A DNA stretch of 7,061 bases from Candidatus Nomurabacteria bacterium GW2011_GWF2_43_8. GTDB taxonomy: Bacteria > Patescibacteriota > Minisyncoccia > Phycocordibacterales > UBA9973. Shown piece after piece: positions 1 to 5,558 of this stretch. The stretch spans positions 1-7,061 of the forward strand of contig LCGX01000029.1 in assembly GCA_001000035.1 (NCBI GenBank), given 5' to 3'. Position 1 is the first letter of the stretch; the number at the start of each line of letters is the position of its first letter. The position numbers and the translations under genes are program-made. The notes below the pieces were generated by a model. It had not been told where the DNA came from. It worked only from the letters and a program-made list of their open reading frames with translations, and did no database searches.

Positions 1-1300
1 CTTCAGCGCTTGGAGAAGCATGTGTTATTGAGGTACCTGTTTTATATGTTGTGAGAGGCAATGACTCATTATTTAATAAATTACATTCAGCTGATGCTGT
101 ATTGGTAGTTGGAGTATAAGTAAAAGAAACATTAGTGCTTGGATTTGTATCGTATGTCGTCGGAGCAGCAACGACGGAAACAGTAACTAAAGCAAACGTC
201 GCTGTACAAGTTTTGTTGGCATCCATTAAAACTGAAACGGAAGAATTTGTGCCGCTGCAATTTCCGCTCCAGCCGGTAAAGATTGAGCCCGCGCTAGCAG
301 AAGCGGTTGCAGTGGCGGTTTGCCCAGAATTATATATTCCCGCGCCAGTGACCGTTCCGGAACCATCACCAGCTTTGTTGATTGTAAGAGTATAGGTTGG
401 AATATTTATTGCAAATGTTGCCATAACTGAAGTAGCGGAAGTTACAGCGACTGTACAAGGCCCTGTTCCCGTACAACCACCTCCGTTCCATCCCGTAAAA
501 GACGAACCGCTTGCTGGCAAAGCAGTCAGAACAATTGATGTCCCGGAATTGTATGTTTCCGAACAATCAGTTCCGCAATTAATACCAACTGGACTAGAAG
601 TGACTGTTCCAGAGCCATTACCGGCTGTGTTGATTGTAAGAGTGTATGTCGGGATATTTATTGCAAAAACCGCAGTAATCGATTTGGAAGAATTCATCAC
701 AATTGTACAAGGCCCTGTTCCCGTCCCCGCTGAACAACCGCTCCATCCCGTAAAAGACGAACCGCTTGCCGGCAAAGCAGTCAGAACAATTGATGTCCCG
801 GTATAGTGCGCTTCGGAACAATCAGTTCCGCAATTAATACCATCTGGGCTGGAAGTGACAGTTCCTGAACCGGCACCTACTTTGGTCACAGTGAGAACAG
901 TATTTTTAGTGGTAAAGGAAATCCTATTGCCGTAAGCTGTACCCGCGCTGTTTGTGGCGTAAGCGCGAACATAATAAGTTCTACCGGCCGATAACCCTTG
1001 AGAAAAATTACTAGTGAATGAGCCGGTGCCCGAACCATCCGTGGTATGACTGTTAGCAATGGTGGGGTATGTCAGTGTTCCTCCATCTAAAGTATAAGCC
1101 ACTCCCCTAGCAGTGACAGGCGCTCCTCCATCCGAGGTTATATTGCCTCCACTAGTAGCGCTGTTTTGAGTGATATTAGTAACAGGAGAAGTGGTAAGAG
1201 TAGGAATACTTGCCCCATAAGCCACGCCAGCAGTCAGATAAGAAACGCCCGCCAGTAATAGAACTGATAAAAAGAAAACTTTAAAAAATTTATATTTCAT
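1..1300 (-). CDS. Secreted multi-domain surface protein (FN3-like plus InlB-like repeats), C-terminus cut by window edge
   Basis: Open frame from ATG at 1298-1300 to the left edge without a stop: 433 residues seen, with the C-terminus outside. Residues 1-28 form a signal peptide (MKYKFFKV, then a hydrophobic core ending near AYG). Residues about 34-131 are an FN3-like domain with the signatures TSGGN, SDGGAPVTARGVAY and YYVRAYATNSAGTAYG. Three tandem divergent InlB B-repeat (Flg_new_2-type) domains follow at about 136-213, 221-297 and 305-370, each with GSGTV, FTGW[SN]G and a closing [AT].FA. Copies 1 and 2 share NCGTDCSE and GPCT cysteines, probably disulfides outside the cell. From about 375 an Ig-like domain begins and is cut. 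Such stacks are typical of adhesins and surface filaments, but no ligand can be named. The FN3-like domain is clearly paralogous to one in the upstream gene (1434-3884). There is no Shine-Dalgarno before the ATG; the start is supported by the signal peptide and by alignment with the two neighbours' N-termini. Confidence 0.88.
   Translation of the reverse strand, partial: MKYKFFKVFFLSVLLLAGVSYLTAGVAYGASIPTLTTSPVTNITQNSATSGGNITSDGGAPVTARGVAYTLDGGTLTYPTIANSHTTDGSGTGSFTSNFSQGLSAGRTYYVRAYATNSAGTAYGNRISFTTKNTVLTVTKVGAGSGTVTSSPDGINCGTDCSEAHYTGTSIVLTALPASGSSFTGWSGCSAGTGTGPCTIVMNSSKSITAVFAINIPTYTLTINTAGNGSGTVTSSPVGINCGTDCSETYNSGTSIVLTALPASGSSFTGWNGGGCTGTGPCTVAVTSATSVMATFAINIPTYTLTINKAGDGSGTVTGAGIYNSGQTATATASASAGSIFTGWSGNCSGTNSSVSVLMDANKTCTATFALVTVSVVAAPTTYDTNPSTNVSFTYTPTTNTASAECNLLNNESLPLTTYKTGTSITHASPSAE
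191..895 (-). repeat. Three tandem InlB-like repeat units within the surface-protein gene
   Basis: The units lie at 662-895 (78 codons), 410-640 (77 codons) and 191-388 (66 codons), joined by a short linker that reads INIPTYT in both junctions. Units 1 and 2 are nearly identical in DNA over long blocks: 743-801 against 488-546 differ at one base, and a 21-base block at 704-724 recurs exactly at 452-472. Unit 3 is diverged and lacks the NCGTDC cysteine pair. The period between units 1 and 2 is 255 bp, so copy number could change by recombination without breaking the frame. Confidence 0.85.
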
Positions 1301-1313
1301 CCCGTTAGAAGTA

Positions 1314-1331
1314 GGAAATCTTTAGATTTCC
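1314..1331 (-). promoter_or_regulatory. Leader hairpin just upstream of the surface-protein start codon
   Basis: The 18 bases form a perfect palindrome: ggaaatct pairs with agatttcc across a 2-base centre, in practice about a 7-bp stem with a 4-nt loop. In the predicted mRNA it sits 13 nt before the ATG, where a ribosome would normally dock, and no Shine-Dalgarno is present. There is no U-tract after it, so it is unlikely to be a terminator. It could tune translation or be a binding site for a dimeric regulator. Confidence 0.5.
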
Positions 1332-1372
1332 GTGGATTAATTTTGATAATAACGACTATTCAATAATAAACT

Positions 1373-1401
1373 ATTATAACACTTCCCGCGACCTTAATTA
1401 A
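1373..1401 (-). promoter_or_regulatory. Extended -10 promoter for the surface-protein gene starting at 1300
   Basis: On the minus strand, TGT-TATAAT gives a consensus -10 (1373-1378) with the TG extension at 1380-1381. The -35 position with 17-bp spacing reads TTAATT, only three of six matches, so the extended -10 would carry recognition. The predicted transcript starts near 1366, giving a leader of about 65 nt. Two imperfect direct copies of ataata..actatt (1346-1360 and 1363-1375) sit over the -10 and start region and could be an operator, but this is AT-rich sequence and the point is weak. Confidence 0.6.
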
Positions 1402-1433
1402 CTGGGCGACTTCTAACGGGATTGTTTGAGTAA

Positions 1434-3884
1434 TTAGTCCTCGTAATACCAAGGCGCTTTCTTCTGTTCAACACACCTTTCTCCCCCACAAAACCAAACC
1501 CATTGTTGTGTCTCGCTGGTACCGCCTACATCTTTTCCATCAGCGCAGAAATAATGTTTGGGTGTAGCTCCGCAAGCGCCTCCAACCACAGAAAATGTCG
1601 CCGTACATTTCTTATCTCCGTTCATCTGGATTGAAGTAGAAGGGTTTGTACCACTACAATCCTCACTCCAGCTGAAAAAAGATGAGCTAGGAGAAGCACT
1701 TAGTTTGACCGTAGTCCCAGACGGAAATTGATAACAATATATTCCACAATCATTCACACCAGTCGGATCAAGAGCAACTGTTCCTGCCCCCACTATAGTT
1801 ATATCAAGAAATTCATACCCCGGTATCCTCTTCCTTGTTGTTTTACCTTTTTTGTCTTCCGAACAAGACTCACCAGATAAAGAACCCCGGCAAGTCCAAG
1901 TCCAAGAGTTATCATTTTCTTTATTGTTTTCACTTATACTACCCGGAGCACACTTATAATGCTCTGCAGGAGAAGAACAGGCTCCACTGGCAGAAGTATT
2001 CCCTACATTTATGTTTGTCCAAGGACCGCAGTTATTCATTTCACCCGTTCCCGGAGGGATAGGCCCGCCAGGAGGGTTAGGAGGAGTAATATTGTTTGCT
2101 TCGGGAACACTTCCTCCATCAATGGAAGATGCCTTATCTGCACACACGCGGACGGAATAAGACCCAGAAGAAGAAAAGGAATGAGATTTTTGGGCTATAT
2201 CAGATAAGTTAGCGGGAATGTTGCCCATTGTGCTTGGACTAAGATCATCAATTGTGGCGCCGGCGACAGGAGCATTTGTTGCTGGATCGACAGGACGATT
2301 TGCAACTTGAAAGAAGTTAGAAAATTCTTTCCCGACAGGTGCGGTGCCAATGTTTAAAACTGTCGCAATTAAATTAAACTGTACGCCTCTTGTGGCCGTG
2401 GTCGGAGAAGTAGCACCCGCAGTAAGATCGGGAGATAGGGGACGCGTTATACATTTTACAAGAGAGCCATATCCTGTACCAACGCTATTCGTGGCATAAG
2501 CACGAATTTGATAAAGAGTCCCCGGAGGCGTCAGCCCTGTTATCTTGCTTGTAAAAGGCCCGGCGGTTCCTAGTTCGGTCGTGTGCTTGTTTAAAATTGT
2601 AGGAGCACCCCCTATTTTATTATAAGCCACACCTCGGGCAGTTATCGCAGCTCCCCCATCGGAAATTACATTTCCTCCGCTGGTTAAACTATTGATAGTG
2701 ATGTCCGAGCATAAAGGATTTGTGGCAACAGCGGGAATAGAAGTAAGGTTATTAACTATTACTTTCGTCCAACCAAAAGCATCGCCATTTAAATCAAAGC
2801 TACAGTTATTCATTTCACCCGTTCCCGGAGGGATAGACCCGCCAGGAGGATTAGGCGGAGTAATATTGTTTGCTTCGGGAACAGCGCTCACAAATGAGGC
2901 ATTATTGTCCGCACAAACACGTATATATTTAGTGCCAGCAGTAAATTTATATGATTGAGACACTGTAATATTTCCCCCGTCCTCGGCGATGGAACTTGTG
3001 CTTGTAACTGTATTGGTAGTCACTCCAGAAGTATGGTCTTCGTCGTTGTCCAATTGGAAAAGATGAGAAATACTACCGGATACCGATTTATCCCCAATGT
3101 TCGAAATAGTTGAAGAGAATGTTTTTGAAACACCGGGCACGGCTTTGGTCGGAGTAACAGCTTTTGCAGTTAGATCAGGGGAGGGGGTAACAGATGCCAC
3201 GCAGGTAGTTCCGTTCCAAATGGTACCAACACTGCAAGTTTTAAACGTTACGTCATTGCCATAAAAGACACCTCGATTAAGAAAAGGAATAAAAAAAGCG
3301 CGAACATGATAAAGAGTGTCAGGTTGTAACTCTGTCATTTGACTTGCAAAAGAAGAGGGACCTGGAAAAATGTGAACTTCTGTTACTCCTCCCCAAGCCA
3401 TTCCAATTGATGTTTCCAAAGTAGGGTTTTCATTTATATCCCAAACAAAACCACCACTGTTAAGACCACCTAGGCCGCCGGATGCATCATCTACACTTGC
3501 TCCAACTATTGCCGTTGTTTCAGTTATATCTGTAACTGGATTTGTAGTGACGGTAGGAACAGCAAAAACATCAGAAAATGTGGCAGAAATTGTGTGATTA
3601 GTCACAACATTTTGGAAAGTATACGATGATTCTGGGCCGATAGAAGAACCGTCAACGATAACATCGAGAATGTAAAAACTTGGAGCGGGAATAATAGTAT
3701 ATGTTTGTTCTGCTCTCCAATTTACATATTTTATTCCGCTGGGTGATATTGAACCGCCAGCTCCAGCCGTTGCGGTGATAATAGAAGTAGATGTGCTGTA
3801 TGCTTTATTATTTAAACCCAAATAAAAACTACCCACCAACACAAAAACCACTAAAATTAAAACTTTGAAAAATTTATTTTTCAT
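1434..3884 (-). CDS. Large secreted mosaic surface protein (InlB-like, FN3-like, CARDB and Cys-rich modules)
   Basis: A 816-residue protein if started at ATG 3882-3884. Order of parts: signal peptide (MKNKFFKV, about 1-28); InlB-like domain (about 35-104, with TAGAGGSISPSG, DVIVDG, HTISATF); FN3-like domain (about 109-216); CARDB-like domain (about 235-340, from SPDLTA to VPEANN); proline-rich linker ITPPNPPGG-IPPGTGEMNNC; second FN3-like domain (about 384-480, SDGGAAITARGVAY, IRAYATNSVGTGYG); second CARDB-like domain (about 485-600) with the same linker; a cysteine module (about 636-676, HYKC, SWTWTCRG, CSEDKK); an InlB-like domain (about 694-766); and a second cysteine module (about 771-807, HYFC, QWVWFCGG, CVEQKK). 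No catalytic motif and no C-terminal membrane anchor or sorting motif is visible, so how it is retained is unclear. Probable role: surface adhesin or sheath component. A TTG six bases upstream (3890) would sit 7 nt from AGGA, but the ATG aligns with the neighbours' M-x-x-KFFKV. Confidence 0.88.
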   Translation of the reverse strand: MKNKFFKVLILVVFVLVGSFYLGLNNKAYSTSTSIITATAGAGGSISPSGIKYVNWRAEQTYTIIPAPSFYILDVIVDGSSIGPESSYTFQNVVTNHTISATFSDVFAVPTVTTNPVTDITETTAIVGASVDDASGGLGGLNSGGFVWDINENPTLETSIGMAWGGVTEVHIFPGPSSFASQMTELQPDTLYHVRAFFIPFLNRGVFYGNDVTFKTCSVGTIWNGTTCVASVTPSPDLTAKAVTPTKAVPGVSKTFSSTISNIGDKSVSGSISHLFQLDNDEDHTSGVTTNTVTSTSSIAEDGGNITVSQSYKFTAGTKYIRVCADNNASFVSAVPEANNITPPNPPGGSIPPGTGEMNNCSFDLNGDAFGWTKVIVNNLTSIPAVATNPLCSDITINSLTSGGNVISDGGAAITARGVAYNKIGGAPTILNKHTTELGTAGPFTSKITGLTPPGTLYQIRAYATNSVGTGYGSLVKCITRPLSPDLTAGATSPTTATRGVQFNLIATVLNIGTAPVGKEFSNFFQVANRPVDPATNAPVAGATIDDLSPSTMGNIPANLSDIAQKSHSFSSSGSYSVRVCADKASSIDGGSVPEANNITPPNPPGGPIPPGTGEMNNCGPWTNINVGNTSASGACSSPAEHYKCAPGSISENNKENDNSWTWTCRGSLSGESCSEDKKGKTTRKRIPGYEFLDITIVGAGTVALDPTGVNDCGIYCYQFPSGTTVKLSASPSSSFFSWSEDCSGTNPSTSIQMNGDKKCTATFSVVGGACGATPKHYFCADGKDVGGTSETQQWVWFCGGERCVEQKKAPWYYED
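2029..2109 (-). repeat. 81-bp direct repeat, copy 2 (encodes VPEANN-proline linker)
   Basis: Matches 2803-2883 with three mismatches in 81 bases, at a spacing of 774 bp (258 codons, so in frame). It encodes the end of the second CARDB-like domain and the proline-glycine linker up to MNNC. The domain sequences next to it are much more diverged than the repeat, which suggests recent duplication or gene conversion of this segment. Confidence 0.88.
2803..2883 (-). repeat. 81-bp direct repeat, copy 1 (encodes VPEANN-proline linker)
   Basis: Partner of 2029-2109. It encodes the end of the first CARDB-like domain and linker; the single amino-acid difference in the linker is Ser here against Pro in the other copy (GGSIPP and GGPIPP). 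Recombination between the two would remove exactly 258 codons, meaning one FN3-like plus one CARDB-like unit, in frame. Confidence 0.88.
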
Positions 3885-3915
3885 ATTCAAATATATTTCC
3901 TATAGTAATAGAATA

Positions 3916-3944
3916 ATTATACCACTTATTGCTCTCACTTGCAC
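3916..3944 (-). promoter_or_regulatory. Extended -10 promoter for the mosaic surface-protein gene
   Basis: On the minus strand, TGG-TATAAT gives a consensus -10 at 3916-3921 with the TG extension at 3923-3924. The -35 region at 17-bp spacing reads GTGCAA and is poor. The promoter lies in the short gap after the protease gene, with its upstream half overlapping that gene's last codons. The predicted leader is about 25 nt and contains AGGA at 3898-3901, 13 nt from the chosen ATG. There is no terminator between the two genes, so read-through from the protease gene is also possible. Confidence 0.6.
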
Positions 3945-5428
3945 ACTGGGTTAACGCCAAACGCAGGATATGCCAAGGCCGGCATCCGCCAATTTTCAGC
4001 TTTGCCTGGAACACCCACCGGCACCCCAGCCAAACCAAGTTCTCGCCCTTCATTCACAAAAACATTGGGATTTGATAAAACCGGCAATGCTAGGCAATCG
4101 TTCGGGCAGAGATCCGAACGCCAGATAGCCATTATGCCCCTGCCGAGACCATCCTTGAACCAATCGTAGGCAAACGGGGCGGGCATCCAACCGACCCAAT
4201 CTTCGATCTGATGGCCTGCTCCGTCGTTATGGCCTTCTTCATGGATAGCAGTATCAACTCCGCCCCCCGCGCGAAAAACATGTATAGGGGGATGGCGATC
4301 AGGATCCGCAAACCCGCCTCCAGCAAGGCCGACACCCATACCTTCAGTAGTGCCAATGATAAACCCCACTTCTATCGCGCCGGTCTTGGCCTTGAGATCT
4401 GCAACCTCTTCGGAAATCTGCATCCATCCCGCATCGGCAGAAAGTTCACCGGCAGAAGTGTATTTAACCTCCCTTACTCCCGCTAATCTCACCCGATAAT
4501 TTGGAATCAAGGAATTCACATGAACGGCGTTGACGCCATCCGCGCTCGCCTGCGCGAAAGTTTGCAAGGCATCTTCGTCGCCTCTAAACCATTGCAAGGC
4601 AGTAGTATCATAGATGTACAAGAGAGGTTTCTCCCATACCAGTTCCTGCCCTTTCGGGCAAGAGAGGGATGAGAGGCGGCGGCGAATCTCATGTGTCGTT
4701 CCGCCAGGCGCGCCAGTGTCGCCAAGACCGAAGGAAAAATCGGGTATTTGGTCGTCAGCCAAACCTCGGCTGATTTCTTCCTCGTCCCACTTAACCAGAA
4801 ACTGCTGTCCGCCTCGAGTCAGAACGGAACGATGCCCTCCATTCGGCAGCCAGATTTCCCCGGCCACCGCGCCGTTATAAACGGCAAAATGAGAAAGGAA
4901 TTGAGAATCTTCCACATAGCCGAACCAGGAGTAATTATCCAAACCTCGTTCCTCAAATTTTTCTTGAACTATTTTATAATCAGCTCCGTCTATTTGAAAA
5001 GTCGTTCCGGAAGTGGCCATTTTTTTAAATGATTTATGACCATTGCCGGAGGGTAAAACCGAAGGGTTGAAATTTATGGCGCTTACTTCTTTAAAAGTTG
5101 AATCCCAGTAGAGATTGTTTGGCTCGGCAGAGCTGTAAGACAGCAAAACATCGGTGGCCAGATTATTGGTGTCTTTATTATCAGAAATTATTTTTGCCCT
5201 TGGAGCACTGGAACGCACAACAGTGCGGATGCGAGGCGAAAGAGCGGATGTTTGATCATCATTGCTGCCGGAAATTATTTCCGCTTCCGGAGTCGCGGGG
5301 CGCAGAATAGAGCGAATTTGGGAGAATGTAGTGTATGTCTGATCTTCAGCGGAAGCAAGCCCGAAAAACGCGCCCGTCGTCAAGACAAAAAGCATAAAGG
5401 CAAAAACTTTAAAAAACTTATGCCTCAT
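3935..5428 (-). CDS. Secreted metzincin-type zinc metalloprotease (reprolysin-like, M12B/M72-like)
   Basis: A 497-residue protein started at ATG 5426-5428. Residues 1-27 are a signal peptide (MRHKFFKV, hydrophobic core, GLASA). Residues about 38-82 hold a duplicated segment, and about 95-225 look like a pro-domain (VAGEIWLPNGGHRSVL is typical of secreted M12B-like enzymes). The catalytic domain follows at about 265-497. HEEGHNDGAGH at 396-406 fits HExxHxxGxxH: His396, His400 and His406 would bind zinc and Glu397 would act as general base. GIMAIW with Met433 is a plausible Met-turn, and LSNPNV near the C-terminus matches the SNP motif of reprolysin-like enzymes. It should cleave proteins outside the cell after pro-domain removal; the substrate is unknown. 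A further in-frame ATG at 5447-5449 overlaps the spacer and -10 of its own promoter, so it is not used. The catalytic half appears more GC-rich than the two surface-protein genes. Confidence 0.9.
   Translation of the reverse strand: MRHKFFKVFAFMLFVLTTGAFFGLASAEDQTYTTFSQIRSILRPATPEAEIISGSNDDQTSALSPRIRTVVRSSAPRAKIISDNKDTNNLATDVLLSYSSAEPNNLYWDSTFKEVSAINFNPSVLPSGNGHKSFKKMATSGTTFQIDGADYKIVQEKFEERGLDNYSWFGYVEDSQFLSHFAVYNGAVAGEIWLPNGGHRSVLTRGGQQFLVKWDEEEISRGLADDQIPDFSFGLGDTGAPGGTTHEIRRRLSSLSCPKGQELVWEKPLLYIYDTTALQWFRGDEDALQTFAQASADGVNAVHVNSLIPNYRVRLAGVREVKYTSAGELSADAGWMQISEEVADLKAKTGAIEVGFIIGTTEGMGVGLAGGGFADPDRHPPIHVFRAGGGVDTAIHEEGHNDGAGHQIEDWVGWMPAPFAYDWFKDGLGRGIMAIWRSDLCPNDCLALPVLSNPNVFVNEGRELGLAGVPVGVPGKAENWRMPALAYPAFGVNPVCK
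5183..5317 (-). repeat. Internal duplication near the protease N-terminus
   Basis: Two copies of a 16-residue segment with an 87-bp period: IRSILRPATPEAEIIS (5270-5317) and IRTVVRSSAPRAKIIS (5183-5230). They share IR, a hydrophobic pair, R, P, A and IIS, and the similarity is also visible in DNA (gaaattatttc/t at 5271 and 5184). It lies between the signal peptide and the pro-domain and may be a repeated surface- or propeptide-associated motif; its function is unknown. Confidence 0.65.
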
Positions 5429-5437
5429 TATGATTTT

Positions 5438-5466
5438 ATAATATACCATTTATGCGTATTTGTCAA
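5438..5466 (-). promoter_or_regulatory. Strong sigma70-type promoter for the metalloprotease gene (leaderless mRNA)
   Basis: On the minus strand, TTGACA (5461-5466, perfect -35), a 17-bp spacer, then TATTAT (5438-5443, five of six). Transcription should begin around 5431-5432, only 3-4 nt before the ATG at 5428, so the mRNA would be leaderless or nearly so. This placement also excludes the ATG at 5447-5449, which falls within the promoter itself. Confidence 0.72.
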
Positions 5467-5467
5467 T

Positions 5468-5496
5468 TTGCTTTCAAATATGCCTTATGTTATGCT
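5468..5496 (+). promoter_or_regulatory. nusA promoter with extended -10
   Basis: TTGCTT (5468-5473, four of six to the -35 consensus), a 17-bp spacer, and TATGCT (5491-5496, four of six) preceded by TG at 5488-5489. The predicted start is near 5503, giving a leader of about 55 nt. Its -35 is one base away from the -35 of the divergent protease promoter, so RNA polymerase binding at one may hinder the other. Confidence 0.55.
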
Positions 5497-5507
5497 CCCA
5501 CCATACG

Positions 5508-5536
5508 AGTCCTGTCGAAACAGGGCTTTATTTTTT
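5508..5536 (+). terminator. Terminator-like hairpin in the nusA leader (candidate attenuator)
   Basis: agtcctgt (5508-5515) pairs with acagggct (5520-5527) across the loop cgaa. This gives an 8-bp stem with one G-U wobble, followed by an interrupted T-run, ttattttttacc. It lies between the nusA promoter and the nusA ATG, and no plus-strand gene in the window ends here, so it is best read as a leader attenuator. The modest stem and broken U-tract resemble terminators that need NusA to work well. Confidence 0.6.
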
Positions 5537-5558
5537 ACCAAAATTAACAAAGATAAAT

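Larger units (their letters stand above)
1299..1422. repeat. Perfect 14-bp inverted repeat enclosing a promoter (candidate invertible element)
   Basis: The left arm at 1299-1312 reads atcccgttagaagt and the right arm at 1409-1422 reads its exact reverse complement, acttctaacgggat. The 96 bp between them contain the extended -10 promoter of the surface-protein gene and a short leader hairpin. The left arm includes the A and T of that gene's ATG, and the G lies just outside. The right arm ends 11 bp from the stop codon of the upstream gene. The same arm sequence was not seen elsewhere in the window. Possible roles are a phase-variable promoter, a long-range RNA stem in read-through transcripts, or the ends of a small MITE. 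No target-site duplication is evident and no recombinase gene lies in the window. Confidence 0.7.

Noticed and set aside
135..806. Plus-strand open frames opposite the InlB-like repeats (135-395, 549-806)
   Set aside because: They mirror the repeat codons of the minus-strand surface protein, which reads open for the full 1300 bases with a signal peptide and recognisable domains.
1301..1433. Intrinsic terminator between the two surface-protein genes
   Set aside because: The stems present (the long-range 14-bp repeat and the 1314-1331 hairpin) are not followed by a T-run on the minus strand.
191..2883. CRISPR array reading of the repeated segments
   Set aside because: The repeats are long, in frame, few in number and encode protein domains, without short regular repeats and unique spacers.
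3885..3890. TTG start at 3890 for the mosaic surface protein
   Set aside because: Its spacing to AGGA is better, but the ATG at 3884 aligns exactly with the two neighbouring genes' M-x-x-KFFKV starts; the choice remains somewhat open.
4211..5032. Plus-strand open frames within the metalloprotease gene (4211-4486, 4614-4880, 4691-5032)
   Set aside because: They overlap the HExxH-bearing catalytic domain on the other strand and show no coherent domain or start signal; they are shadows of GC-rich coding sequence.
5460..5558. A longer NusA starting at 5460
   Set aside because: The extra 33 residues would be encoded by the promoter, transcript start and leader hairpin, and they do not resemble the NusA N-terminus.
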